A stretch of 64,000 nucleotides of DNA from Pedobacter segetis (lineage in GTDB: Bacteria > Bacteroidota > Bacteroidia > Sphingobacteriales > Sphingobacteriaceae), in assembly GCF_016623585.1 (NCBI RefSeq), contig NZ_JAEHFY010000016.1:44400-108399 (forward strand), read 5' to 3'. Positions within the stretch are counted from its first letter, which is position 1. Every line of letters begins with the position of its first letter. This document shows, piece after piece, positions 9,356 to 17,562 of this stretch. The notes below the pieces were generated by a model. The model was not told the DNA's origin. It saw nothing but the letters and a program-made list of their open reading frames with translations, and ran no database searches. The position numbers were made by a program, and so were the translations under genes.

Positions 9356-11455
9356 ATGAAAAAATTATATAAAAAATTAGGCTTTTTTATTTTAATGTTA
9401 ATGGTTGGGCATTTAAGTATGGCTCAATCTAAAGAAGCTAAAATGGTTGCTGCAACCAATTCATACAATAATTTAAAATACAGTGATGCAATTTTACAAT
9501 TGCTGCCAATAGTTGCCAAAGACAGTTCTAATACTAATGCTGTAGAAATGTTGGCAAATAGCTATCGTTTAACAAAGCAATATCCACAAGCTTTAAAATG
9601 GTATGAAAACCTAAGTAAAAAGAGCGATTTAAAAGCAGAATGGGTTTTAAGATATGCAGAAGCCTTGGCAACCGATAAAGAATATGAAAAATCTGAACTT
9701 TGGTACAGAAGGTATTTGAGCATGGTGCCAAGCGATAGGAGGGCAGCCTCATTTTCAAAAGCGGATATAAATTCTTTTGGGAAAGAATCTAGCTGGACTA
9801 TAAACTATCTAAATTTTAATACCTCGGCATCAGAATACAGCCCAATGCTTTATAAAAACGGGCTTGTGTTTACCAGCAACAGGTATTACAGCAAACCGGT
9901 AAAATATGTTTTTGCTTGGAACAACACACCCTTCTCCGATCTTTATTATATAAAAGACAGAAATTCCATTAAAGAATCTCAACCTAGTTCTGGCGATAGT
10001 ACCATTACATCCAAAACTACACAGGGTATCTATAATGATGATAATACTGCACCAACAGCTAACGATACAAAGATCGTAGGTGTTTATGATAGAAAAGTTT
10101 ATACTTCTATTGCCGTAAATGCAACAGATGAGATAGTACCACTAACTGATAGGATCAACACTAAGTTTCACGAAGGCCCATCGGCAGTGGTGCCAGAAGG
10201 AATCATCTTTACTCGTAATAATTATTATAGATCCAGCAAATCAACCAGCAAAGATGGCAAGGTAAAACTAAAAATGTTTACCGCAAAGGGAGAGAACCTT
10301 TCAGAAATAGTTCCCTTCCCATACAACAACGATCAATATTCTGTTGGGCACCCAACGGTAAGTAAAGATGGTAAAATATTGATTTTCGCCTCTGATATGC
10401 CCGGTGGTTCTGGTGGTGTAGATCTATATTATTCTGTAAGATTGAACGAAAAAAGTGAATGGGGCCGTCCCGTTAATTTGGGAAGAAAAATAAATACAGA
10501 AGGTGATGAAGAATTTCCTTTTTTAGATGATGATAACACCCTTTATTTTTCTTCTAACGGTTTAGCGGGTTTGGGCGGTTTAGATGTTTTTTCTATCAAA
10601 CTAAAAGATTTACAACCAGTTGGGTTACCAAAAAATTTAGGTGCACCGTTTAATTCTCCTTATGATGATTTTGGAGTGGCCAAAACAGGTAAATTAACGG
10701 GCTATATGAGCTCTAACCGCTTGGGCGATGATAATATCTATTCTTTTGTAAAGAAAGAATTTGGGATTATCCTTAAAGGAAAAGTTACCGATGCCAATAC
10801 GGGCAAACCCTTAATGTTGGCAAAAGTTACTTTACGTAATGGCGATGATGAAGAAATATTGCCATTAAACGAAAATGGAGAGTTTGAAAAACCCTTGGCG
10901 AAAGACCAAGGTTATGAACTACGTGGAGTACTTAAAGATTATCTACCAGAGAGAAGATATATCGGGACCGATGGCATTACAAAAGACACCATCATTTATA
11001 TCCCTATAAAACTTAAAGGGGTTAACGATCTGCAAAAGTTTGTAATTGATCATTGCGATTCTCTTAAAAAGGTATTTAACGTAGATAATATTTATTATGA
11101 TTTGGATAAATACTACATCAGGCCAGATGCAGAATATAATCTAAATAAGGTGGTAGATTTAATGACTAAATACCCTGATATAAAGGTAATTACCAGAAGC
11201 CATTGTGATAGCAGGGCTTCAGAAGCCTATAACAGGGTGTTGTCTTACAACAGGGGAGAATCTGCCAAAGCTTACTTGGTAAAAAAAGGAATAGCCGCCA
11301 ACAGGATAAGTGTAGAATATTACGGAAAAAGCAGATTGGTAAATGGCTGCACAGATGGTGTACCATGCTCAGAGGCCCAACAGCAAATGAACAGAAGAAC
11401 CGAGTTCGAGATTGTTTATAACGGTATCAACCTAGCTTTGATAGATTGTAAATAG
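9356..11455 (+). CDS. PorE-like OmpA-family protein with TPR and PD40 repeats
   Basis: The order is signal peptide (ends SMAQ), TPR-like helices (about 30-130), WD40/PD40-type beta-propeller repeats (about 150-470, with GHPTVSKDGKILIFASDMPGG and EEFPFLDDDNTLYFSSNG-type blades), a carboxypeptidase-regulatory-like domain (about 480-560) and a C-terminal OmpA peptidoglycan-binding domain (about 580-699; SHCDSRASEAYN, LSYNRGESAKAYL). This is the architecture of PorE, a T9SS component anchored to peptidoglycan. I use the ATG two codons inside a possible TTG start because the signal peptide begins naturally at MKKLYKK. It is third in the adhesin operon and is followed by a strong terminator. Confidence 0.85.
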   Translation: MKKLYKKLGFFILMLMVGHLSMAQSKEAKMVAATNSYNNLKYSDAILQLLPIVAKDSSNTNAVEMLANSYRLTKQYPQALKWYENLSKKSDLKAEWVLRYAEALATDKEYEKSELWYRRYLSMVPSDRRAASFSKADINSFGKESSWTINYLNFNTSASEYSPMLYKNGLVFTSNRYYSKPVKYVFAWNNTPFSDLYYIKDRNSIKESQPSSGDSTITSKTTQGIYNDDNTAPTANDTKIVGVYDRKVYTSIAVNATDEIVPLTDRINTKFHEGPSAVVPEGIIFTRNNYYRSSKSTSKDGKVKLKMFTAKGENLSEIVPFPYNNDQYSVGHPTVSKDGKILIFASDMPGGSGGVDLYYSVRLNEKSEWGRPVNLGRKINTEGDEEFPFLDDDNTLYFSSNGLAGLGGLDVFSIKLKDLQPVGLPKNLGAPFNSPYDDFGVAKTGKLTGYMSSNRLGDDNIYSFVKKEFGIILKGKVTDANTGKPLMLAKVTLRNGDDEEILPLNENGEFEKPLAKDQGYELRGVLKDYLPERRYIGTDGITKDTIIYIPIKLKGVNDLQKFVIDHCDSLKKVFNVDNIYYDLDKYYIRPDAEYNLNKVVDLMTKYPDIKVITRSHCDSRASEAYNRVLSYNRGESAKAYLVKKGIAANRISVEYYGKSRLVNGCTDGVPCSEAQQQMNRRTEFEIVYNGINLALIDCK

Positions 11456-11470
11456 AACAATAATCATTTT

Positions 11471-11506
11471 AAATAGCGTCTTTCTTACCGATGACGCTAT
11501 TTTTTT
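11471..11506 (+). terminator. Rho-independent terminator of the T9SS surface operon
   Basis: A perfect 10-bp stem, AAATAGCGTC (11471-11480) with GACGCTATTT (11493-11502), encloses a 12-base loop and runs into a T-tract. It sits 16 bases after the OmpA gene stop. Confidence 0.85.
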
Positions 11507-11520
11507 GTGCTAATATTACC

Positions 11521-11528
11521 TACTTTTG
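11521..11528 (+). promoter_or_regulatory. -7 promoter box for the CDGSH gene
   Basis: TACTTTTG matches the TAnnTTTG consensus exactly and lies 17 bases before the ATG. No convincing TTTG box is found at the expected distance upstream, so this is a partial match. Confidence 0.4.
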
Positions 11529-11545
11529 AAACCAAAACGATAAAG

Positions 11546-11770
11546 ATGTCTAAAACAAAACTTACGGTAAACAGTAATGGATCGCTAAAAGTACATGGCG
11601 ATTTTGAAATAGTTGATAAAGATGGGAACGAATATAATTTACAGGGTAGAGATATAGTTTCTATCTGCAGGTGTGGATTATCCGCCAACAAACCATTTTG
11701 TGATGGTTCTCATAAAGGGAACTTTGATCATGAGGCCATAGCCTTTGATCTGCCCCCAAAAAAAGTTTAA
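11546..11770 (+). CDS. CDGSH-type iron-sulfur protein
   Basis: The 74-residue protein carries the complete CDGSH signature CRCGLSANKPFCDGSH, giving three cysteines and one histidine as ligands of a 2Fe-2S cluster (pattern CxCx2Sx3PxCDGSH). The short N-terminal strand region (SKTKLTVNSNGSLKVHGDF) is usual for the small bacterial members. These are soluble redox or cluster-transfer proteins of uncertain partner. A GTG start 13 codons further out exists, but it lies in the terminator/promoter region, so the ATG at MSKTKL is preferred. It is a stand-alone gene, converging on the FUSC gene. Confidence 0.9.
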   Translation: MSKTKLTVNSNGSLKVHGDFEIVDKDGNEYNLQGRDIVSICRCGLSANKPFCDGSHKGNFDHEAIAFDLPPKKV

Positions 11771-11772
11771 GA

Positions 11773-13893
11773 TTATAGCTTTTCGCTTATTTTATTCAAA
11801 TCTGCGGAAAGCTTGTTTATTGATTGCAATTGTTCTGTAACTTCTTGATCGGCTTTATTTTCTGATAAATGGATGTGCAATTTGTTCTTGGTTGTTCCTT
11901 TCATTCGGTCATTTACCTTTTCAATGGCCTCTTCTAAATAAAACCTGCTTTTTCTTATCAATTTTAATTGTTCTGAGTTAATGGCAGATTTATTATCTAA
12001 AAACATGGCAGATAAATTAGCCAAATAAGAAGAGAGTATATGGTTTAAAACCACAAACTTATGGATTTCATTTACATGGTTTTGCCTGCTTTTAGGCTCT
12101 TTGATCATCCTTTGAAAAGCAGCGGCCAAGTTTGCCGTATTTACATAAACCTCTTTTCTTGCTAGTTTATATTCTGTTTCTGAAACCGGCATTAAAGATT
12201 GCCTTAAAATGATATGCTCAAAATAATTGAGGTTTGCTTTTAAGATATTCCCCAAATAAGATTTAAACTGTAAAGATTCCCATCCCGGTAAAAAGAAGTA
12301 ACTAAACAAAATTGCCAATAAAGAACCCAATAAAGTATCCAAGATTCTTTCGCTGGCTAAAATGGCAGTGTTATTTGTGGTGTTTATAAAATTGAACAAT
12401 ATCAGAACAAAAGGAGTCATGGCGATAACAGATACAATGTACCTTACCCGTATAAAGCTGTAAGTAATAAGCATGGCTACTAATAAAATGATAAACTTTA
12501 AGGTTTGGCTAACAACAAACGTTAAAATTAAAGCACCTAAAATCCCACCAATAATTGTCCCTATTACCCTTTCAAAATTTCTTTGCTTAGTATTGCTAAA
12601 ACCCGGTTTTAAGATCACCAAGATGGTAAGTATGATCCAATAACTATGGTGCCCAAAAGAAAACAGTTTCCCGATCATAAAACCCAAAAGGCAAACCACC
12701 GCAAGCCTTAAAGAAAACCTAAAAACAGATGAATTTAGGTTTAGGTTATTCTTAAAAAGTTTCCAATCAAAACTTTGATGGTTCACAAAACGAGATAACT
12801 CGGCAGGGGTAGAGCTGCTCTTTAATTCTTGGGTCTCCTTGCCAAAATAATTCTGGATCGCCAACGTCCTTTTATAAATGTTCCTCAGGTTGATCAATAT
12901 CTTTTTAAGTATCAAAACATTTTCGCCAGATTTCTCTAACAAATCGATTTTATATTTAAGATGATCTAAATCTTTGATGGTTACCGTTTTATTATTGGGC
13001 TTTTCTTGGTGAACTAAGCAAAAACCAATGTAATTCACTTCTTTAGAGAGTTTTAAGATCAACTCATTAAAATGAATTAAAACATCTTTGCCCTCATATT
13101 TTCTTCTGATCGTATCATAATCATTGTTGGTAGCCATGGTTTGCTCAAAAAGATCTACCATATCCACAAATATTTTTACCATTAACCTGCCAGCATTGGT
13201 AGAGTCGTTTAATAGCTTTCGTGTTTTAAATAAAGCCTCCCTTACATTATCTAAATGATTATTTACCTTAATTTGCTGGTTTACCAAATCCTTAAAATTA
13301 TCCTCAACAGAAATCTCTGGCGTATAAAACCTTGCCCTTAGTTTTAAATAATCAGCAATTTCGCTAATACATTCTCCCAAAGTTTGTTGGGCATACCTGT
13401 AAGGTCTTATTTTAGAAAAAGCAATGCTCAATAAAAAGTACCATCCCCCGCCCAATATTACGTAAATAGCGTGTTCAAATAGTTTTAAGCTGCTTTTACC
13501 GGGTATAATATTTAAAACCATAACCAGTAAGGCGGCAGTACCAACAGCCGCAGCCCGCTCGCCATAAATATTAAACATCGCAAAAACGAAACAGAAAGAA
13601 AATATCTCTTGGCTCAATAAATAAACATTGGTATTTACCAAAGCTGTAACAAATGATGTTAAAGAAATAAACAAAATTGTAAAAAGCATCCCATTTTTTC
13701 TGTGTATCCAAGGGCCGGGGCTATCGGCAATGCTTACACATAATGCGCCTAATGAAATAGTGATGCCTATTTCTAACAGATTAAACTGAAAGAAAATAAG
13801 CGAGGGCAACATAACCCCGATCGTGATTTTTATCCCATCAGAAAAATATTGGGTATAAAGAAAATCCTTAAAATCTTTTAATGGCTTTATCAT
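11773..13893 (-). CDS. FUSC/YccS-like inner-membrane protein
   Basis: About 706 residues with two clusters of membrane helices (roughly 20-160 and 390-540), a soluble middle and a soluble helical C-terminal tail. The duplicated membrane module with PGPWIHRKNG after the first helices and KQRNFERVIGTIIGG before the second half is typical of the FUSC/YccS/YhfK (aromatic-acid exporter, fusaric-acid resistance-like) superfamily. The likely role is export of small acids, but no substrate is experimentally clear for YccS-type members. The ATG at MIKPLKDF is chosen; a TTG five codons upstream lies inside a good promoter box. Confidence 0.8.
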   Translation of the reverse strand: MIKPLKDFKDFLYTQYFSDGIKITIGVMLPSLIFFQFNLLEIGITISLGALCVSIADSPGPWIHRKNGMLFTILFISLTSFVTALVNTNVYLLSQEIFSFCFVFAMFNIYGERAAAVGTAALLVMVLNIIPGKSSLKLFEHAIYVILGGGWYFLLSIAFSKIRPYRYAQQTLGECISEIADYLKLRARFYTPEISVEDNFKDLVNQQIKVNNHLDNVREALFKTRKLLNDSTNAGRLMVKIFVDMVDLFEQTMATNNDYDTIRRKYEGKDVLIHFNELILKLSKEVNYIGFCLVHQEKPNNKTVTIKDLDHLKYKIDLLEKSGENVLILKKILINLRNIYKRTLAIQNYFGKETQELKSSSTPAELSRFVNHQSFDWKLFKNNLNLNSSVFRFSLRLAVVCLLGFMIGKLFSFGHHSYWIILTILVILKPGFSNTKQRNFERVIGTIIGGILGALILTFVVSQTLKFIILLVAMLITYSFIRVRYIVSVIAMTPFVLILFNFINTTNNTAILASERILDTLLGSLLAILFSYFFLPGWESLQFKSYLGNILKANLNYFEHIILRQSLMPVSETEYKLARKEVYVNTANLAAAFQRMIKEPKSRQNHVNEIHKFVVLNHILSSYLANLSAMFLDNKSAINSEQLKLIRKSRFYLEEAIEKVNDRMKGTTKNKLHIHLSENKADQEVTEQLQSINKLSADLNKISEKL

Positions 13894-13905
13894 GATGTTG
13901 GGATA

Positions 13906-13913
13906 CAAAAGTA
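13906..13913 (-). promoter_or_regulatory. -7 promoter box for the FUSC gene
   Basis: Reading leftward, TACTTTTG matches TAnnTTTG exactly and ends 12 bases before the preferred ATG. If transcription starts about 4 bases after the box, the leader is only about 8 bases. This supports the ATG over the TTG start upstream. No clear -33 box. Confidence 0.4.
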
Positions 13914-13973
13914 AAGTTTAGAAATTTGTTTTCATTAAAACCTTACCTTTATGCTTTATTAAAAATCATTATT

Positions 13974-15101
13974 TTGGATACATTTCAAGAATTAGGCATC
14001 TCTGAGCAATTTATACAGGCATTAGAAGAGAACAATATTTTAACACCAACAGAAATACAGAAAAAGGCCATCCCGTTTTTACTAAAGAACGGAACAGATT
14101 TTATTGGCCAAGCGCAAACAGGTACTGGTAAAACGGCATCTTATGGTTTACCTATTTTACATCGCGTAGATCCAGAGATTAAGCAGATACAAGCTTTGGT
14201 GGTTTGCCCTACCAGAGAATTAGCACAACAGATTGCTAAACAACTGTTCAAATTCACAAAATACGCCAATTTTAAGGTCTTTACAGAAGCCGTTTACGGC
14301 GGAGAAAAAATAGACCTACAAATTGGGCGATTAAAAAGACCGACACATATCGTAGTTTCTACGCCAGGCAGATTGATCGATCTTTTAGAAAGAAACATCA
14401 TCAACCTAGAAAAAGTTGCAACGGTAGTTTTGGATGAGGCCGATGAGATGTTGAGCATGGGCTTTAAACCCGATATTGATAAGATCTTAAACTACACCAA
14501 TAAGAAAGCGAACACTTGGCTTTTTTCTGCAACCATCCCTCAAACCTTAAAGCAAATTATTGATGATTTTATGGCAGATGATGCCTTTAGGATCGAAGTG
14601 GAAAAGAAAGATATCATCAATCAATCTATAACCCATCAATATATAATTGCAGATATAAAAGATAAAGTAAACGTTTTAGGTCAGTTTTTAAAATTGAAGC
14701 AAAACGATAGGGGCATTATTTTTTGTAGAACTAAAGCATCAGCGCAAACATTAGAGAAACAGTTGGTTGCCAAAAACATTTCGGCGCAAGCTATACATGG
14801 CGATTTAGGACAAAGAGACCGTGAAAAAGTGATGCGTTTATTCAAAAGCAATAGACTGCAAATTCTAATAGCAACCGATATTTCTGCCAGAGGTATTGAT
14901 GTAGATAGCTTATCTTATGTGCTTCATTATCAATTGCCAGATCAAATAGAATATTATACTCACCGGAGCGGAAGAACTGCCAGAGCTGGCAAAAAAGGTT
15001 ATTCCATCGCTTTTGTGGCACCATCTGAATTAGATAGAATAACAGAGCTAGAAAAAGAGCTACACGTAAACTTTGAAAAAATTGATAGCTTAAAAGGGTA
15101 G
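13974..15101 (+). CDS. DEAD-box RNA helicase (compact core)
   Basis: All helicase motifs are present in order: Q motif (GISEQF...TPTEIQ), Walker A AQTGTGKT, PTRELAQQ, DEAD, SAT, then the second RecA domain with IIFCRTKA, ATDISARGID and HRSGRTARAG. At about 375 residues it is little more than the catalytic core, without the long basic C-terminal tail of DeaD or many RhlE proteins. There is no ATG in frame before the Q motif. TTG at 13974 (giving a start at DTFQELGIS) is the best choice; a TTG 16 codons upstream is possible. It probably unwinds structured RNA, for example in ribosome assembly or cold growth. A cold-shock-domain gene follows. Confidence 0.9.
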   Translation: MDTFQELGISEQFIQALEENNILTPTEIQKKAIPFLLKNGTDFIGQAQTGTGKTASYGLPILHRVDPEIKQIQALVVCPTRELAQQIAKQLFKFTKYANFKVFTEAVYGGEKIDLQIGRLKRPTHIVVSTPGRLIDLLERNIINLEKVATVVLDEADEMLSMGFKPDIDKILNYTNKKANTWLFSATIPQTLKQIIDDFMADDAFRIEVEKKDIINQSITHQYIIADIKDKVNVLGQFLKLKQNDRGIIFCRTKASAQTLEKQLVAKNISAQAIHGDLGQRDREKVMRLFKSNRLQILIATDISARGIDVDSLSYVLHYQLPDQIEYYTHRSGRTARAGKKGYSIAFVAPSELDRITELEKELHVNFEKIDSLKG

Positions 15102-15478
15102 GGCAAACTGATATTTTAGCTGCTTACCTGGCTGGTACAGTCTGGTTAAAGCTTTGCTTAATTGTCTTTGGTGTCATTACGCTAAGAAAAATAAGGCTTA
15201 ACGCCGATAAATGATACTATTTAATAAGGCAAACATAAATATTAGGCCGATATTTATTATATTTGCTCAAATACTTTCATATCAGATTTCCTTAAAGCGG
15301 CGTTTAACCAAGCAAATAATTGCATATCCCTTAAATTTTCATCCATCGCTAGTATTAAAGGTTTATCTTACTTAAAAGATGTTTTCATCCTTTAAACCAA
15401 ACAGTTAATGGATTTTATAAGTAAAGCTAAAAATGAAAGTATTTGATAAAAAAGGTAATTAACAATTAAATATAACGA
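15102..15478 (+). promoter_or_regulatory. Long structured leader region of the cold-shock-domain gene
   Basis: This 377-base gap has no coding frame. A perfect -7 box is followed immediately by TCAAATACTTTCAT (15267-15280), whose exact 14-base reverse complement occurs at 15433-15446, 32 bases before the ATG. Inside, GATG-TTTT-CATC and GGTTTA/TAAACC around it form a smaller hairpin (about 15360-15400). The predicted transcript would have an approximately 210-base 5' leader whose first bases pair with the region just upstream of the start codon. Long structured leaders are known in cspA-type mRNAs; a regulatory role here is inference. Confidence 0.5.
15258..15265 (+). promoter_or_regulatory. 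-7 promoter box of the cold-shock-domain gene
   Basis: TATATTTG matches TAnnTTTG exactly. A transcript starting about 4 bases later would begin at the left arm of the 14-bp inverted repeat. No TTTG is seen at the -33 distance, so the call rests on the one box and its position. Confidence 0.4.
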
Positions 15479-15928
15479 ATGGGCAGATCACAGGAAACCT
15501 TTAGTAAAAAGGAGAATGAAAAAAAACGATTAAAGAAAAGACAGGAAAAGCAACAGAAAAAAGAAGAACGCAAAGAAAATTCTACCGATGGAAGCTTAGA
15601 AAGCATGATGGCTTATGTAGATGAATACGGGAACATTACAACTACGCCACCAGATCCAACTCGAAAGAAAAAAGAGATAGATGCAAGTTCAATAGAAATT
15701 GGAGTTTCTAAACAAGAAGAAGAAGATCTAACATTACCTAAAAAAGGTAAAGTCGATTTTTTTAACGATGCCAAAGGTTTTGGTTTTATAAAAGAAATTG
15801 GTACGCAAGAAAAATATTTTGTACACGTAAACGGATTGATCGATGATATACGTGAAGGCGATAGCGTAACTTTTGAATTAGAAAAAGGAATGAAAGGTTT
15901 AAATGCGGTAAAAGTTAAACGAGTTTAA
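15479..15928 (+). CDS. Cold-shock-domain protein with charged N-terminal tail
   Basis: The 149-residue protein has a very basic/acidic low-complexity N-terminus (about 1-45, KKENEKKRLKKRQEKQQKK), a linker, and a C-terminal cold-shock domain (about 88-149). The RNP motifs are GKVDFFNDAKGFGFIKE and EKYFVHVNGL, and the domain ends GLNAVKVKRV. It should bind single-stranded RNA or DNA; the tail would add non-specific RNA affinity. It sits behind a DEAD-box helicase gene, a functional pairing seen in cold-adaptation genes, but with its own promoter-like box and long leader. A good terminator follows. Confidence 0.9.
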   Translation: MGRSQETFSKKENEKKRLKKRQEKQQKKEERKENSTDGSLESMMAYVDEYGNITTTPPDPTRKKKEIDASSIEIGVSKQEEEDLTLPKKGKVDFFNDAKGFGFIKEIGTQEKYFVHVNGLIDDIREGDSVTFELEKGMKGLNAVKVKRV

Positions 15929-15970
15929 ATATTTGTTTTACAACAAATTATCTTACCTTACATAAATTAA

Positions 15971-16001
15971 AATATCAAGCCTTAGGGCTTGATATTTTTT
16001 T
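15971..16001 (+). terminator. Rho-independent terminator after the cold-shock-domain gene
   Basis: An 11-bp stem, AATATCAAGCC (15971-15981) with GGCTTGATATT (15986-15996), has a 4-base loop and runs into six T residues. The reverse strand also has an A/T-rich flank, so it may also stop the converging proline dehydrogenase transcript. Confidence 0.85.
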
Positions 16002-16076
16002 ACCTTATATTTGTCCTATAATCTATATTATGTTAAGTAGAATAAATAACAAACAGCGTATAAAGACCATAGTTAA

Positions 16077-17270
16077 CTAAATCCCTCTTCTCTTCATCTC
16101 TGAAGAGATCAATTTTAGTTCCCTTCCCATTTGTCCGGCGATGGCTGTATTCTCTTCTGCTCTTCTAAACAAATATGGCAAAACAGCTTTAACAGGGCCA
16201 TAAGGAACATACTTTGCAACATTATAATTCGCATCAGCTAAATTAAAGCTCAAATTATCGCTCATGCCTAATAATTGCGAGAAATATACAGCTGGATAAT
16301 CATTTTCGATTCCCTTAAACTCCATCTTTTCTATCAACACTTCGCAGCTGTGCTGGTTATGTGTTCCCAAAACAAAATTTACGTCATTCAAATTATCCAA
16401 ACAAAAAGATAAAGCCAAATTGTAATCCCTATCAGTTGCTGCTTTATCGGTTTGTATCGGCGAGGCATAACCCATTTCTAAAGCCCTTTTTCTCTCTTTT
16501 TCCATATACGCACCACGTACCAACTTAGCTCCTAAAACAAAACCCTCTGCTTGTGCAATGGTTAAATCGGTAATTAAACACGATAGCTTATCATGCCTGT
16601 ACAATTGATAGGTATTATAAATAATGGCTTTCTCTTTATTATATATCCGCATTAAATCTAAAGCCAAACTATCGATTGCGTCTTGTATCCAACTTTCTTC
16701 GGCATCGATCATAATGGGTTTCTGAAAACTATGGGCTGTTTTGGCGATATTTTCTAGTCTTAACATCGCTTTTTGCCATTCAAAAGATTCTAGCTTCGTC
16801 AATTCCTTTTTATCGTTAATTTTCTCTAAAAGCTGGTACCTGGCGATCCCCGTAATTTTAAACACACAGAACGGGATAGCTTGTGGCATCTCTACCGCTT
16901 TTTTAATGGTATTAATTACTTCGGTAGCCGTTTTTTCAAAAATCTTTTCTTCCTCCTCCCCTTCAACAGAGTAATCTAAAATTGTACCTACTCCTGCTTT
17001 AGCTAATTTATTAATGGTTGCTGTACATTCTTCAATAGTTTCGCCGCCACAAAATTGTTTGAAAATGGTTCTTTTGATGATTTTTGAAATAGGTAGTTTG
17101 ATCGCCATGGCAATTTTTGTGATAAACGGACCTACATTTACCAATATATTATTGCTGATGGCCTTAAACAACCAGTAAGATTTTTTCAATTCCTTATCAC
17201 TTTGGTGCTTAAAAGCAATTTCGGTATCATCAAAAGATAAACTTTGTGGTTCAATTGGATTAGTGTTCAT
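16077..17270 (-). CDS. Proline dehydrogenase (single-domain PRODH)
   Basis: The 397-residue protein fits the monofunctional, FAD-dependent proline dehydrogenase family, which oxidises proline to pyrroline-5-carboxylate at the membrane. Landmarks are the barrel segments GVGTILDYSVEGE, PIMIDAEESW, KLVRGAYMEKER (strand 5 with the conserved arginine) and the C-terminal FRRAEENTA, whose paired arginines bind the proline carboxylate. The partner P5C dehydrogenase is not in this window. It converges on the cold-shock-domain gene and stands alone. Confidence 0.9.
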   Translation of the reverse strand: MNTNPIEPQSLSFDDTEIAFKHQSDKELKKSYWLFKAISNNILVNVGPFITKIAMAIKLPISKIIKRTIFKQFCGGETIEECTATINKLAKAGVGTILDYSVEGEEEEKIFEKTATEVINTIKKAVEMPQAIPFCVFKITGIARYQLLEKINDKKELTKLESFEWQKAMLRLENIAKTAHSFQKPIMIDAEESWIQDAIDSLALDLMRIYNKEKAIIYNTYQLYRHDKLSCLITDLTIAQAEGFVLGAKLVRGAYMEKERKRALEMGYASPIQTDKAATDRDYNLALSFCLDNLNDVNFVLGTHNQHSCEVLIEKMEFKGIENDYPAVYFSQLLGMSDNLSFNLADANYNVAKYVPYGPVKAVLPYLFRRAEENTAIAGQMGRELKLISSEMKRRGI

Positions 17271-17334
17271 TTTAAAAAGGATATAAGAAGCAAAATTATA
17301 AAATGATTAAATATTATTGATATACAACAAGGGC

Positions 17335-17342
17335 TATTTTTG
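17335..17342 (+). promoter_or_regulatory. -7 promoter box for the S4-aroB operon
   Basis: TATTTTTG is an exact TAnnTTTG match, 13 bases before the ATG, and TAAGTTTG (17343-17350) directly behind it also matches. No clear -33 box is seen. The first box gives a sensible short leader of about 10 bases. Confidence 0.35.
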
Positions 17343-17355
17343 TAAGTTTGCCGTT

Positions 17356-17562
17356 ATGTTAGAATTTACGTTAAAAGGAGAATATATACAGTTGGTACAA
17401 CTCTTAAAAATAACAGACCTGGTATCTTCTGGCGGAGAGGCACAAATGGTTATAACCGATGGTTTAGTGAGTTATAACGGAGAAATAGATTATCGAAAAC
17501 GCCTAAAAGTGAAAAAGGGAGACGTGGTTAAATTTAACGGGAATACAATAAATATAATATGA
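17356..17562 (+). CDS. Small S4-domain RNA-binding protein (YaaA/YbcJ-like)
   Basis: The 68-residue protein is almost entirely one S4 fold: FTLKGEYIQLVQLLKITDLVSSGGEAQMVI (helices and loop), then the characteristic DGLVSYNGEIDYRKRLKVKKGDVVKF strand-turn. Such proteins bind structured RNA, often rRNA. The ATG at MLEF is preferred over a TTG 13 codons upstream, which would overlap the promoter boxes. Its TGA overlaps the aroB ATG as ATGA, so aroB translation is probably coupled to it. Confidence 0.85.
   Translation: MLEFTLKGEYIQLVQLLKITDLVSSGGEAQMVITDGLVSYNGEIDYRKRLKVKKGDVVKFNGNTINII

Noticed and set aside
16030..16080. 16-codon frame behind a TATATTTG box
   Set aside because: It starts after a promoter-like box, but the box is common in AT-rich DNA, no -33 element is present and the frame overlaps the end of the proline dehydrogenase gene.
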